A program made the translations under genes and the position numbers. A stretch of DNA of 64,000 nucleotides from Vibrio navarrensis. GTDB lineage: Bacteria > Pseudomonadota > Gammaproteobacteria > Enterobacterales > Vibrionaceae. Below, in pieces: positions 18,553 through 28,017 of this stretch. How positions within the stretch are numbered: the first letter of the stretch is position 1; each line of letters begins with the position of its first letter. Below the pieces are notes generated by a model, which worked only from the letters and a program-made list of their open reading frames with translations, was not told the DNA's origin and ran no database searches. The DNA lies in the NCBI RefSeq assembly GCF_000764325.1, contig NZ_JMCG01000002.1, positions 372,001 to 436,000 of the forward strand, in the 5' to 3' direction.

Positions 18553-18571
18553 TCTCACCTTTGAGGTCTTC

Positions 18572-19396
18572 ATGACTTATCAGTGTCCTTTGTGCCACCT
18601 TGCTCTGCAACAAACGGATCGCACATTTCATTGCGCTAACCGCCACCATTTTGACTTGGCGAAAGAAGGCTATGTCAATTTGATGCCCGCGCACCATAAG
18701 CGCTCAAAAGATCCCGGTGATAACAAAGAGATGATGCAGGCACGTCGCCGTTTTCTGGAAGGTGGGCATTATGACCCAATGCGGCAAAAAGTGGCCCTGC
18801 TGTGCCAAACATTCTTGCAAGGCAGTGCTCATCGTCTGCTCGATATTGGCTGCGGTGAAGGCTATTACACTGACCAAGTGGCACGCAGTTTAAGCGCGCA
18901 ATACGCCGAAGCCACAACACATGGTTTAGATATCTCGAAAGTGGCAATTCGCTTTGCGGCCAAGCGCTACCCGTCCAGCCATTTCTGTGTCGCATCCAGC
19001 CACCGTCTCCCCTTTGCTGACCACGCTTTCGATGGCATTTTACGCATCTATGCTCCATGCAAAGCGGAAGAACTGGCTCGCTGCGTGGTAGACAATGGCG
19101 TGGTGATCACCGTGACTCCAGCAGCGCGCCATTTGGTGCAATTCAAAGAAAACATCTACCCCGATGTTAAACTGCACGATGAAGAGCCAGAGCAGATAGA
19201 AGGCTTTGTCTTGCAACAGCAAGAAAAGCTTAACTACATGATGACGCTTTCCGGCGCAGAGGCATTTGATCTGTTACAAATGACCCCATTCGCATGGCGT
19301 GCCAGCGACGAGTTCCGCCAAGCGCTCAGATCGGCTCATCATTTTGATTGCGAAGCCGATTTTATGCTGCGGGTTTATCGCAAACTCAGCCAGTAG
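18572..19396 (+). CDS. rlmA: 23S rRNA (guanine-745-N1)-methyltransferase
   Basis: This 274-residue protein methylates N1 of G745 in 23S rRNA with SAM. The N-terminus carries a zinc site (CPLCHLAL with C and H at about residues 20-25), followed by EGYVNLMP. The Rossmann methyltransferase core shows LLDIGCGEGYYTD and GLDISKVAIRFAAKRYP. LRIYAPCKAEEL is typical of RlmA rather than of a generic methyltransferase. The start is ATG 18572 with GAGG upstream. A longer frame exists but has no ribosome-binding site. Confidence 0.9.
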   Translation: MTYQCPLCHLALQQTDRTFHCANRHHFDLAKEGYVNLMPAHHKRSKDPGDNKEMMQARRRFLEGGHYDPMRQKVALLCQTFLQGSAHRLLDIGCGEGYYTDQVARSLSAQYAEATTHGLDISKVAIRFAAKRYPSSHFCVASSHRLPFADHAFDGILRIYAPCKAEELARCVVDNGVVITVTPAARHLVQFKENIYPDVKLHDEEPEQIEGFVLQQQEKLNYMMTLSGAEAFDLLQMTPFAWRASDEFRQALRSAHHFDCEADFMLRVYRKLSQ

Positions 19397-19402
19397 CGAA
19401 TC

Positions 19403-19423
19403 AATAGAGAATCATTCTCATTA
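19403..19423 (+). promoter_or_regulatory. Fur box upstream of ChaN-like gene
   Basis: GAGAATCATTCTC within an AT-rich frame matches the Fur operator (repeats of GATAAT with inverted ATTATC). It lies about 60 bases before the start codon, a position suited for iron repression. Confidence 0.65.
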
Positions 19424-19483
19424 TTATTGAATCTTCATGCGGCCTCCATTAGACTCAGCAACGATGTAAATGGAGGCAGTATA

Positions 19484-20410
19484 ATGCGAACGTCTTTTTC
19501 TCTTCTTCTCGCCGCAATGATGTTAGGTGGATGTGCCACTTCCCCTTCCACCAGCAGCTTGAATCACTTTTACGACTATCAGCTCAATTCCCCGCAAGGG
19601 CAAGCGCTGTCACTGCAAAATCTGCCGAGCGAAGTATTAACCGCCGACGTCATTTTGGTTGGCGAGTGGCACACTCACCCCGGCGTTCACCGCTTCCAAA
19701 CCGACCTTCTTCACACCCTGAGTTCACAGCGCAGCGTGGCACTGTCCATGGAGCAATTCACGCGCGACAAGCAACCTGTGCTCAATCAGTATTTGGCGGG
19801 TGAGATCGGCGAGCAGCCGTTTATCAGCGAAGGCAATGCGTGGCCAAACTACGAAAGCGATTATCGGCCACTGGTTGAGTTAGCGAAGCGCCAAGGGTTG
19901 GACGTGATTGCCGCGAATGCGCCAAAAGCGATCGTGCGCTGCATCGGCCGTCAGGGAATCGGCTACCTAGACAAGCTCGATGAGACAGAGCGTCACTATT
20001 TGGCGGCAGAGATCAACACCGCCGATAGCCCTTATAAAGACAAATTTATGGCCTCAATGCACCACGGTCAGCCAGAACAAACCGTGAGACAATACGCCGC
20101 TCAAATCACTTGGGATGAAACCATGGCCGAATCGATTGTCAACTATCGCAAGGCTCATCCACAAACGCAAATCGTCCATATCGCGGGTAAATTTCACACC
20201 GAAGGGGGCCTTGGCACGGCAAACTCTATCCTTCGCCGCGCACCTGAGCTTAAGGTCGTGGTGATTACACCTGTCACTTCACTCAGTGAAAATGGCAGCG
20301 ATTATCAACTTGAAGTGCTTGAGCCACCGGTGCGCTACGTGCAGCAAAGCAATCGCATGAAAGCGTATCAAACGCTGAAAAGCCGTAACGATGAGTTGGT
20401 GTGTAAGTAA
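19484..20410 (+). CDS. ChaN-family (haem-binding type) lipoprotein
   Basis: This 308-residue lipoprotein has the lipobox LGGC at about residue 19. The domain shows ADVILVGEWHTHPGVHRFQ, then LSMEQFTRD, WPNYESDYRPLVELAKRQGLDVIAANAP and IVHIAGKFHTEGG, all of the ChaN/DUF399 family. ChaN of Campylobacter and PhuW of Pseudomonas are iron-regulated, haem-associated lipoproteins. The Fur box upstream supports an iron or haem role in the outer envelope. I chose the ATG at 19484 because TGGAGG precedes it and it starts the signal peptide. Confidence 0.8.
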   Translation: MRTSFSLLLAAMMLGGCATSPSTSSLNHFYDYQLNSPQGQALSLQNLPSEVLTADVILVGEWHTHPGVHRFQTDLLHTLSSQRSVALSMEQFTRDKQPVLNQYLAGEIGEQPFISEGNAWPNYESDYRPLVELAKRQGLDVIAANAPKAIVRCIGRQGIGYLDKLDETERHYLAAEINTADSPYKDKFMASMHHGQPEQTVRQYAAQITWDETMAESIVNYRKAHPQTQIVHIAGKFHTEGGLGTANSILRRAPELKVVVITPVTSLSENGSDYQLEVLEPPVRYVQQSNRMKAYQTLKSRNDELVCK

Positions 20411-20563
20411 CCCTTTCGCGCTTTTCCAAAAAATGGGCCTGTTTCTTGCAAAACTTATTTGCTTAAGCTTTTACATAAGTAGTGAGCGGCAACGGGCTTT
20501 TTTTTACACAAGTTTTTCCACTTGCCGCCGATAGACTATTAAGGGTTCAGATAGGAGAGCGTT

Positions 20564-20920
20564 ATGAATCCAGTCGGTTCCAACCCAATTTCGGCCTACT
20601 CGGCCACCCAGCGGCAAGCAGCAACACCCAGCACAATCTCAGATGCTGCGCCTGCCCCATTGCAGCTGGAGCAAAATAAAGTCACTCTTTCCTCTGAAGG
20701 AAAAGCCCTGCTGTCTGCTTTGCAGCAGATTGATAAAGAGAGCAAAAAAGTAGCAGCAGAAAACAAAACCGTCGGAGATAAAGTAGAAGCGTTCACTTAT
20801 GGCGCTCTAGGGATGGATCATCCTGACGAGATCCAAAAAGAAGCCGATAGCTCCTACTCAGCCGGCCAATATCTTTCAGCCGCCGCCACCGTCGGCGGGA
20901 TGTTACTGATTCTGGTTTGA
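20564..20920 (+). CDS. hypothetical 118-residue protein
   Basis: The N-terminal half is Ser/Thr/Pro/Ala-rich and probably disordered. The middle (VTLSSEGKALLSALQQIDKESKKVAAENK) is an amphipathic helix, and the C-terminus ends in a hydrophobic segment (YLSAAATVGGMLLILV) that may be a membrane anchor. AGGAGAG lies 6 bases before the ATG, so translation is likely. The family is not recognised; similar proteins occur in Vibrio but without known role. Confidence 0.6.
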   Translation: MNPVGSNPISAYSATQRQAATPSTISDAAPAPLQLEQNKVTLSSEGKALLSALQQIDKESKKVAAENKTVGDKVEAFTYGALGMDHPDEIQKEADSSYSAGQYLSAAATVGGMLLILV

Positions 20921-21058
20921 TCAACTTCTGATCGGCATAGAGTTAACCAGCCAGCGCTCCCTAAGTTGGCTCGCGCATTTTTATCGCATTCAATCTTCTA
21001 ACTTACCGTTTTCCCTTAACTTTTCACTTTTATGAAGTTTTTATTTATGCAACAAAAG

Positions 21059-21077
21059 CGTCATAAATACATGATGT
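21059..21077 (+). promoter_or_regulatory. candidate Pho box
   Basis: GTCATAAAT followed by ACATGATG resembles the two-repeat PhoB box (CTGTCATA-AAT-CTGTCA), but the second repeat is poor. Its place about 34 bases before the alkaline phosphatase gene makes it worth testing. Confidence 0.35.
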
Positions 21078-21110
21078 AATTGCGCCGCTTTTATAAATAA
21101 GGGATAGACA

Positions 21111-22688
21111 ATGAAGCACCTGATTAAACCTGTTGTTGCCGTAGTCGCAACTTCTACGCTCTCTTTTAATGTACTTTCGGCAGAAATTAAAAACGTCATT
21201 CTGATGATTGGTGACGGTATGGGCCCACAGCAAGTTGGCCTACTGGAAACTTACGCGAACAACGCGCCGCACTCTATCTACAAAGGCCAAACGACCGCAC
21301 TCTACCAACTGGCGAAAGAGGGTGTTATCGGTTCTTCACTGACTCATCCAGAAGACGCTATCGTGGTGGATTCTGCGTGTTCAGCGACCATGCTGGCAAC
21401 GGGCATCATGACGGGCTCTGAAGTGATCGGCATCGACTCGCAAGGCAACACAGTGGAAACCGTGGTGGAAAAAGCTAAGCGCCTTGGCAAAGCCACGGGC
21501 ATCATCTCCGATACGCGCTTGACTCACGCAACGCCAGCCGCGTTTGCCGCTCACCAACCGCATCGCTCACTTGAAAATGAAATCGCCTCGGATATGCTTT
21601 CGGCCAATGTCGATGTGATGCTTTCAGGCGGTCTGCGTCACTGGATCCCAAAATCAGCCAACGATAAAGGCGAAACCTACCAACAGTTGAAAACGCTGAC
21701 ACACGGTGATGTCCCTCTCAAATCAAAACGTAAAGATGACCGTAACCTGCTCACAGAAGCGCAGCAAGCGGGCTACTCACTGGCGTTTAACAAAACCATG
21801 CTGGAAAAAGCGCAAGGCGATAAACTGCTCGGCCTTTTCGCCAACTCGGGCATGTATGATGGCATTACCTATAGCCAAACGAAGAATAACCCAGATCGTA
21901 AAGAGCCCACCCTCAAAGAGATGACCGACAAAGCGTTAGAGATCCTGTCAAAAGACAAAGACGGTTTCTTCTTGATGGTCGAAGGCGGCCAGATCGACTG
22001 GGCGGGTCACAGTAACGATGCAGGCTCAATGCTGCATGAAATGATTAAGTTCGACGAAACCGTTAACGCAGTTTACCAGTGGGCCAAAGATCGTGATGAC
22101 ACACTGATCATCGTCACTGCCGACCACGAAACAGGCTCATTTGGCTTTAGTTACTCAGGTTACAACTTGCCGAAACCGGAAAAACGTTCAGGAAAAGCGT
22201 TTGAAAAACGCGAATACGCACCCAACTTCAACTTCGGTGCGTATGAGATCCTAGATGGTTTGTACAACCAAAAAACCAGCTACTACGGCATGCTGAGCGA
22301 GTTTGAAAAGCTGGACAAAAATCAGCAAACTGCGGCGAAACTGGCGGAAATCGTAAACAAAAATAGCGACTTCTCCATCACAGCAGGCCAAGCTGAAACT
22401 GTATTGAAAAACAAACCCAACCCATACCGTTTGGCTAATCACAGCTACTTAGCGGAAGAGAGCATCCCAGCGATTAACGACTTTGACGCCTTCTACCCTT
22501 ACAACGACCGCACCAACGTGTTGGCACGTGCGCAGGCGACCAAACAGAATATCGTTTGGGGTACGGGCACGCACACTCATACGCCAGTCAACGTGTTTGC
22601 TTGGGGCCCTGCAGAAACCATTCTGCCCGTGTCTCGCATCATGCATCACTCCGAGCTAGGTGAGTTCATCAAGCAGCAGGTCAAGTAA
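21111..22688 (+). CDS. periplasmic alkaline phosphatase
   Basis: This 525-residue precursor has a signal peptide cut near FNVLSA. It contains the alkaline phosphatase motifs in order: VILMIGDGMGPQQ (metal Asp), DSACSATMLATG with the phosphorylated serine, ISDTRLTHATPAAF, MVEGGQIDWAGHSND (metal ligands) and TADHETG. A His near THTHTPVNVFAWG completes the zinc sites. Length and insertions fit the Vibrio cold-type enzyme rather than E. coli PhoA. It releases phosphate from phosphomonoesters in the periplasm, probably under PhoB control, and a strong terminator follows. Confidence 0.93.
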   Translation: MKHLIKPVVAVVATSTLSFNVLSAEIKNVILMIGDGMGPQQVGLLETYANNAPHSIYKGQTTALYQLAKEGVIGSSLTHPEDAIVVDSACSATMLATGIMTGSEVIGIDSQGNTVETVVEKAKRLGKATGIISDTRLTHATPAAFAAHQPHRSLENEIASDMLSANVDVMLSGGLRHWIPKSANDKGETYQQLKTLTHGDVPLKSKRKDDRNLLTEAQQAGYSLAFNKTMLEKAQGDKLLGLFANSGMYDGITYSQTKNNPDRKEPTLKEMTDKALEILSKDKDGFFLMVEGGQIDWAGHSNDAGSMLHEMIKFDETVNAVYQWAKDRDDTLIIVTADHETGSFGFSYSGYNLPKPEKRSGKAFEKREYAPNFNFGAYEILDGLYNQKTSYYGMLSEFEKLDKNQQTAAKLAEIVNKNSDFSITAGQAETVLKNKPNPYRLANHSYLAEESIPAINDFDAFYPYNDRTNVLARAQATKQNIVWGTGTHTHTPVNVFAWGPAETILPVSRIMHHSELGEFIKQQVK

Positions 22689-22737
22689 TGCCCTGCCGAT
22701 GACCGTTCGCTCGTCAGCAAACATGCGGCAAAAAGCA

Positions 22738-22767
22738 TAAAGCGCCATCACGGCGCTTTATTTTTTA
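22738..22767 (+). terminator. terminator after alkaline phosphatase gene
   Basis: The perfect stem TAAAGCGCC/GGCGCTTTA has a short loop and is followed by TTTTTT. Confidence 0.85.
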
Positions 22768-22786
22768 TCGGCTTTACCCAGAAAGA

Positions 22787-23239
22787 CTAGAACGTACCAT
22801 CGTCAACAATATGATCTTCCCAATCTTTCACTTCGATTTCGTACACCACTTTATTACGGATGCTCTGCCCAGCGGCATGCATCGCCGCTTTTGATCCGGT
22901 GATCAACGGGTGCCAACTTGGCAGAGGTTTATTCTCCGCCAACAGTCGATAGGCACAAGTGCTCGGCAGCCAGTGAAACTCCGCGATTTTATCTTGAGTA
23001 AGCTTGAGGCAGTTTTCGCCTGATGAAAAACGGTTCGGGTAATCTTTGCAAGCGCAAGTTTGGCTGTTGAGCCAGCTGCACGCCACATTGGTATAAAAGA
23101 CTTCATCGGTCTCTTCATCCATCAGCTTGTGCAAACAGCATTTTCCGCAACCATCACACAGTGACTCCCACTCTTGCTCGTTCATCTGCTGCAACGTTTT
23201 ACTTTGCCAAAATGGTAGGCTCATTGATTCATTACTCAC
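22787..23239 (-). CDS. YcgN-family (UPF0260) cysteine-cluster protein
   Basis: This 150-residue cytoplasmic protein has the cysteine cluster CDGCGKCC near the N-terminus, [17 protein letters not shown] in the middle and STCAYRLL further on, which together suggest a metal (zinc or iron) site. It matches YcgN of E. coli in length and order of motifs. No biochemical function is established. The start could be ATG at 23239 or the internal MSLPFW start 15 bases in. It is divergent from the smaller YkgJ-family gene. Confidence 0.85.
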   Translation of the reverse strand: MSNESMSLPFWQSKTLQQMNEQEWESLCDGCGKCCLHKLMDEETDEVFYTNVACSWLNSQTCACKDYPNRFSSGENCLKLTQDKIAEFHWLPSTCAYRLLAENKPLPSWHPLITGSKAAMHAAGQSIRNKVVYEIEVKDWEDHIVDDGTF

Positions 23240-23370
23240 TGTGACTGCGGGAGCCGTTTTATACCTTCGCCACTGGCAAAGTGCAAGCGCAAAAATTGCT
23301 CGTTTAGCTCTGCGTTAAAGTCTGCTACTATCGCGCACTTTGATTTTTCTGTGCAAAAAGGTGATCTCTG

Positions 23371-23619
23371 ATGGATTGCAGACTCGGTTGTGGCGCATGC
23401 TGTATTGCTCCAAGTATCTCTTCCGCCATTCCAGGAATGCCCAATGGTAAACCTGCTGGAGTGCGCTGCATTCAGCTCAATGAGCAAAACCTGTGTAAGC
23501 TGTTTGGTAAACCAGAACGACCAAAGGTATGCCATGAGTTTAAACCTTGCCCTGTGGTATGCGGCGCAACCAATCAACAAGCGCTGGACAATATTACCGA
23601 GTTAGAGCGACTGACGTAA
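23371..23619 (+). CDS. YkgJ-family cysteine-cluster protein
   Basis: This 82-residue protein carries CGACCIAPSIS at the N-terminus and CIQL, CKLF, CHEFKPCPVVC later, the eight-cysteine pattern of the YkgJ zinc- or iron-chelating family. It shares the general cysteine-cluster idea with the divergent YcgN gene, and the two may be functionally linked. No role can be stated. Confidence 0.8.
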   Translation: MDCRLGCGACCIAPSISSAIPGMPNGKPAGVRCIQLNEQNLCKLFGKPERPKVCHEFKPCPVVCGATNQQALDNITELERLT

Positions 23620-23747
23620 TAAACGAAGTCAGTCATCGCCTATTTTTTCTATCGCATCACAACTTTACGCTTGTGTCACAATTCGTCACATAACCCACAG
23701 ACACAATCCGCTATATTGCCTTCATTGCCAAATGGATATGGAACACA

Positions 23748-24470
23748 ATGAACGAGACCTCTTCGACTCCCTGTCGGATCGTACTGGTGGAAGACGATCT
23801 TGAACTGGCAGAATTGATCCAAGATTTTCTCAGCCACTACGAATTTTCCGTTACCACCGTTGCCGACGGCATTACGGCGGTGGACGTGATTTTAAGTCAG
23901 CAACCCGATTTGGTGATCCTCGACATCATGCTGCCAGGGCAAAGCGGTATGGACGTTTGCCGCGCGGTGCGTGATAAGTACCACGGCATGATTTTGATGC
24001 AAACGGCCCTCGACGATGATATTGACCAAGTGATGGGGTTGGAACTCGGCGCTGATGACTACGTGGTCAAGCAAGTGAAGCCGCGTTTATTGCTCTCACG
24101 TATCCGCGCTCTTCTGCGCAGACAAGAGCGCACAGTCACTGCCGACAAGCATGAACTGCACATCGGCCCCTTGTGCATGAATCTACAATACCGCACCGTT
24201 TCGCTTGCGCAGCAACCGATCAAACTGACCACCAGCGAGTTTGAACTGCTCTATCTTTTGGCGCAGCGAGTCGGCACCATCGTCACCCGTGACGATATCG
24301 CTCAGCAGATCCGCGGCTTTGAATATGATGGGTTGGATCGCTCGATTGACCGACGTATTTCCCGTTTGCGCCGCACCCTGCACGATGACCCGAATGAGCC
24401 CAAATTGATCAAAACCATCCGTGGCAAAGGGTACCAACTGTGCGCGCCCGGCGAAGGAGAGATGGGATGA
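23748..24470 (+). CDS. RstA-like response regulator (OmpR family)
   Basis: This is a 240-residue two-domain regulator. The receiver has the acidic pair VEDD, the phosphorylated Asp in LVILDIMLPG, and a Lys in DDYVVKQVKPR, where the linker resembles E. coli RstA. The DNA-binding winged helix shows LTTSEFELLYLLA, YDGLDRSIDRRISRLRRTL and IKTIRGKGYQL. Its stop codon overlaps the kinase start (ATGA), so the two are co-translated. It probably regulates the envelope genes that follow; targets are unknown. Confidence 0.9.
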   Translation: MNETSSTPCRIVLVEDDLELAELIQDFLSHYEFSVTTVADGITAVDVILSQQPDLVILDIMLPGQSGMDVCRAVRDKYHGMILMQTALDDDIDQVMGLELGADDYVVKQVKPRLLLSRIRALLRRQERTVTADKHELHIGPLCMNLQYRTVSLAQQPIKLTTSEFELLYLLAQRVGTIVTRDDIAQQIRGFEYDGLDRSIDRRISRLRRTLHDDPNEPKLIKTIRGKGYQLCAPGEGEMG

Positions 24471-26089
24471 TCCGCGCTTTCTTTATTCTTTGGCTTGCGG
24501 TGTTCTTACCGATAGTACTGCTGATCATTCCGACCGACTTTAACCCAGTACAACAGCTCAGTCGCAATGTATCGGAAGATTTTTACAAACCCGTGTATGG
24601 CACCAATTTTGAGCTTTTGTCCAAACGCTTGCACCAAGCGCCCGAGGAGCAATGGCCTTCCATCATCGATAACTACGCTCGCCATTTCAGTTACCCACTA
24701 CGTTTGGATGATTTGCAACGTTACCGCGAGACGCCCTCCATTTACCGCTCCTTGCAACAAGGCAAGCTGACGTTTCAGTACGGCGATCCCATGGCATTAA
24801 TTCAGCGGGTCAGTGGCAGTGACAAAGTGATCTACTTTGCCATCAATGAACCGAGTGAAATGAGTATTCTCAATCAAGCCAAAGGCACTTTGTATCTCGC
24901 CGGAGAAGATTTACAGCGTTATCCACGCAGTGAATGGAAAGCCAATTTAGAGCAACAAAATCGCCAGATTCCACTTGAGCTGAGTTTGCTTACCGACGAC
25001 GAACTGCCCGAGGCTGCGAGAGATAAACTGCGCAAAACCCCCGGGCAAATCATCAGCTACGTGAGTCAAGATGACCATATTGCCCTGCTCTCTCCTGTTG
25101 TGCCTGGGGTTTGGCTGCACGTTGAAGATAACATCACCGCGCAAACTCAAATGAAGCTGACCACCGCCATTGGTGGCTTTTTCTTTTTGTGCATTTCGGC
25201 TGCGCTGGTGATGTGGGTTTACCCACTGTGGCGAGACCTCAAACGTTTGGTAAAAACCGCCAACGAATTTGGTCAGGGTGTGCTTTCCAAGCGCGCCACC
25301 ACATCTAAACTCTCCGTGGTCTCACAGTTGGGGGATTCGTTTAATAAGATGGCCGACAACGTAGAAAAGCTGATCGCCGGACAAAGAGCGTTAACCAACG
25401 CGGTGGCGCATGACCTTCGCACCCCTTTGTATCGTCTGCGTTTCGCCTTTGAGATGCTGGAAGACGACGAGATAGCCGAGAGCCAAAAAGAGAAATATCG
25501 CAAAGTGATCCACTCCAGCATTGAAGACCTCGATCACCTGATCAACCAAACATTGCTGCTTTCACGCTATAACCGCATGGCTGATATCAGCCACTTTACT
25601 CACTTCGAATTTGCTCAAGATTTAAAGGAAGAAGTGGAGCATTTCCGCTTGGAATACCCTCATTTGCAAGTTCAAGTCGATATCGCCGCATCATTGCTGC
25701 AACACGCCTTTTTCATCGACAAAAAGGCGCTGCTGCGCGCGGTGAAGAATCTACTGAGCAATGCGGCCAGATTTGCGCAAAAGGATATTCATATCTCCCT
25801 CAAAGACAACCTGCAATCCTATCAACTGGTGGTGGAGGATGATGGCCAAGGCATTGCGCCCGAACAAGCCGAGCGCGTGTTTGAGCCGTTTACTCAAATC
25901 GACAATCAGGAGCGCAGCAGCGAGAAAGGGCATGGCCTCGGGCTGGCAATTGTGCGACAAATTATCTGTTTGCATCAAGGCAGTGCCCGTGTGGTGGCTT
26001 CTCGTTTGGGCGGGGCACGCTTTGAGTTGGATTGGCCGAAAAACCTCTCCGCACTGAATGTGACCAAAATGGACACACTTAGTCCATAA
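24467..26089 (+). CDS. RstB-like sensor histidine kinase
   Basis: This 540-residue membrane kinase has TM1 at about residues 4-22, a periplasmic sensor domain of about 220 residues, and TM2 at about 235-257. It continues with HAMP, the H box VAHDLRTPLYRLRF (His about residue 320), the N box LLSNAARFA, and the G boxes DDGQGIAPEQ and GHGLGLAIV. The periplasmic domain is longer than in E. coli RstB. I chose ATG 24467, overlapping the regulator stop, and reject a start 27 bases earlier inside the regulator gene. Confidence 0.9.
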   Translation: MIRAFFILWLAVFLPIVLLIIPTDFNPVQQLSRNVSEDFYKPVYGTNFELLSKRLHQAPEEQWPSIIDNYARHFSYPLRLDDLQRYRETPSIYRSLQQGKLTFQYGDPMALIQRVSGSDKVIYFAINEPSEMSILNQAKGTLYLAGEDLQRYPRSEWKANLEQQNRQIPLELSLLTDDELPEAARDKLRKTPGQIISYVSQDDHIALLSPVVPGVWLHVEDNITAQTQMKLTTAIGGFFFLCISAALVMWVYPLWRDLKRLVKTANEFGQGVLSKRATTSKLSVVSQLGDSFNKMADNVEKLIAGQRALTNAVAHDLRTPLYRLRFAFEMLEDDEIAESQKEKYRKVIHSSIEDLDHLINQTLLLSRYNRMADISHFTHFEFAQDLKEEVEHFRLEYPHLQVQVDIAASLLQHAFFIDKKALLRAVKNLLSNAARFAQKDIHISLKDNLQSYQLVVEDDGQGIAPEQAERVFEPFTQIDNQERSSEKGHGLGLAIVRQIICLHQGSARVVASRLGGARFELDWPKNLSALNVTKMDTLSP

Positions 26090-26165
26090 ACTGCTGAGGA
26101 ATCATTCACCCGGGGAATGCTAACTTGAGTTGACAGACCAATCTGACACTCAGCAAGGAGTTAGC

Positions 26166-27155
26166 ATGAACATCAAAGGACTGGCATTGTGTTTAAGCAG
26201 TGCCCTTCTTATCCCGAGTTTACAGGCCAAGCCGATAGATTTTACCCCTGGGCTTAGCGGTGGCATTAGTCTTAACGCAGGTATCAACCAAACCAACTCC
26301 CAATTCAACACCAACGACGACAACGCCATAACGCAAGACTTGAATCGTCAGGGAAAACAAACCGAAACGGCGGCACCGTTTATTCTCGGCCGCTTGCAAT
26401 ACACCTTTGGTAGTCAAGCGATTTTCGTTGGTAACAGCGAAGATCAAATTAGTGAAGCGCAATTTCAAGCTGAAGTTGGCTACATCCAGATGTTTGCAAA
26501 AGGAACCTACCTTACCGCGGCGCTGTTTGGCAATATGCCGGGCATGGATGAAACTTGGCAAGATCCGTATCTGACTAACCAAGAGCGTCAAACGACTGAG
26601 CAGAACATCATGGGCGGCCGATTGGCCTTCAGTACACAGATCCCATTTCCAGTGACGCTCAAGTATGCTTTTGCTCAGAGTGAAATTGATGATGATACGA
26701 TTGGCATTTCTCAATCGTTAAGCAGCGCTCAACAGAAATCGCTGCGACGCGACAGCACCTATCAGCGTGTCGGGGTTGAACTTTCCTTTCCTTTGTCACA
26801 AACCTTCATTCTCTCACCTGCTTTTTACTACACCGACAAAAATGCCGATGGCAGTGCGCAGAGCTCAGCAGAAATCGCCACTCAGTTATCGGTGGTAGCC
26901 ATGCAAAATCGTCATGAGCTGATTGCGACGGTGCGAAATAGCGAAGCGGAGTACGATGCCGAAAATCCGGTGTTTAATCTCCGTCAGGATTACAAAGCGT
27001 TCAGTGTGTTTGCCGTGTACAACTACCACAATCCGTTTGCGCTACAGAATACGCAACTGAACGTGATGGCCGGATATCAGCAGCACGAGTCGGACATCGA
27101 TTTTTACGACAGTGAGAACACTTTTATCTCAACGGGTATCAGTTACACCTTCTAG
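26166..27155 (+). CDS. DUF2860 outer-membrane protein
   Basis: The 329-residue precursor has a signal peptide cut near SLQA. The mature part shows the alternating pattern of beta strands (QYTFGSQAIFVGN, VTLKYAFAQSE, YQRVGVELSF) and ends in ISYTF with a C-terminal Phe, typical of outer-membrane beta barrels. The family is found in vibrios and relatives, of unknown function. AAGGAG lies 6 bases before the ATG. It follows the two-component system by 76 bases and may be controlled by it. Confidence 0.75.
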   Translation: MNIKGLALCLSSALLIPSLQAKPIDFTPGLSGGISLNAGINQTNSQFNTNDDNAITQDLNRQGKQTETAAPFILGRLQYTFGSQAIFVGNSEDQISEAQFQAEVGYIQMFAKGTYLTAALFGNMPGMDETWQDPYLTNQERQTTEQNIMGGRLAFSTQIPFPVTLKYAFAQSEIDDDTIGISQSLSSAQQKSLRRDSTYQRVGVELSFPLSQTFILSPAFYYTDKNADGSAQSSAEIATQLSVVAMQNRHELIATVRNSEAEYDAENPVFNLRQDYKAFSVFAVYNYHNPFALQNTQLNVMAGYQQHESDIDFYDSENTFISTGISYTF

Positions 27156-27173
27156 CACCTAAGGAAAACAAAC

Positions 27174-27953
27174 ATGTTTAAGTCAGCGAAAATTATCCTC
27201 ATGCTTGGCGTAATGGCACTCGTCTCGGGATGTGATGTCGATGATGTAACCGATGCCGATAAACTGAGCAAACCGACCGTCAATGCCGGATCAGATCAGC
27301 TGTTAAAATTGCCTCTCAACAGCATTACCCTTGCAGGCTCAGCCAAATCGTTTCTCTCGGCTTATAAAATCAAGACCACCAGTTGGAGCCAAATTGCCGG
27401 ACCACAGCAACTGGCGCTGCTCAACGCCGACAAGCTAACCGCCACCGCGCTCTACCCAACCACCGCTGGCACGTATATTTTTCAGCTTTACGCCAAAGAC
27501 ACTGGCGGACGGAGCAATACCGATCAAGTGAAAATCATTATTGAGCCCGCCACACAAGCAAGTGCGATTCGTCGCATGCAAAGCAACATGGTATCAAATG
27601 AAATCGCCGCCGTTTCATGGCAGTACGGCGCCCAGAACCAAGGCGTGCTGGTATTCGGGTCGCTCGGAAACATTGATCTAAGCGAGCTCAAACAACAGCT
27701 CAATCTTGCCATCGAGGAACTCAACAGTGCAGCCGAGCTTTCACTCGATTTCTCGCAAAGCACCGGCGGAGATGTGCAAACTGCGCTACAAATCATCGAA
27801 ACGCTGTCACAGCAAGACTTGCCAGTTTGTCTACAGGATAAGTGCTCTCAGTTGTATGCGGGATACTTGAGCGAGCGAGCTTTCTCTCTTAACCCTCACT
27901 GCAACAGCGTCCCAATGTGCGTTGCTGGGCTACTGCAAGAGCGCAGAGATTAA
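27174..27953 (+). CDS. lipoprotein with PKD-like domain
   Basis: This 259-residue lipoprotein has the lipobox VSGC at about residue 20. Residues 34-125 form an Ig-like PKD domain (PTVNAGSDQLLKLPLNSITLAGSA, then SWSQIAGPQ, YIFQLYAKDTGGRSNTDQVKI). The second half is helical and ends in a four-cysteine region (CLQDKC, CNSVPMC). PKD domains often mediate binding to surface polymers or proteins. The gene begins 18 bases after the DUF2860 stop, so the two are probably one unit. No function known. Confidence 0.7.
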   Translation: MFKSAKIILMLGVMALVSGCDVDDVTDADKLSKPTVNAGSDQLLKLPLNSITLAGSAKSFLSAYKIKTTSWSQIAGPQQLALLNADKLTATALYPTTAGTYIFQLYAKDTGGRSNTDQVKIIIEPATQASAIRRMQSNMVSNEIAAVSWQYGAQNQGVLVFGSLGNIDLSELKQQLNLAIEELNSAAELSLDFSQSTGGDVQTALQIIETLSQQDLPVCLQDKCSQLYAGYLSERAFSLNPHCNSVPMCVAGLLQERRD

Positions 27954-27974
27954 AGTGGTAAAAAACACTTGTTA

Positions 27975-28004
27975 TAAAAAAACCGCGCCTTGGCGCGGTT
28001 TTTT
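27975..28004. terminator. bidirectional terminator between lipoprotein gene and recR
   Basis: AACCGCGC and GCGCGGTT with a short loop lie between an A run and a T run. Confidence 0.85.
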
Positions 28005-28017
28005 ACACAGAACTGGG

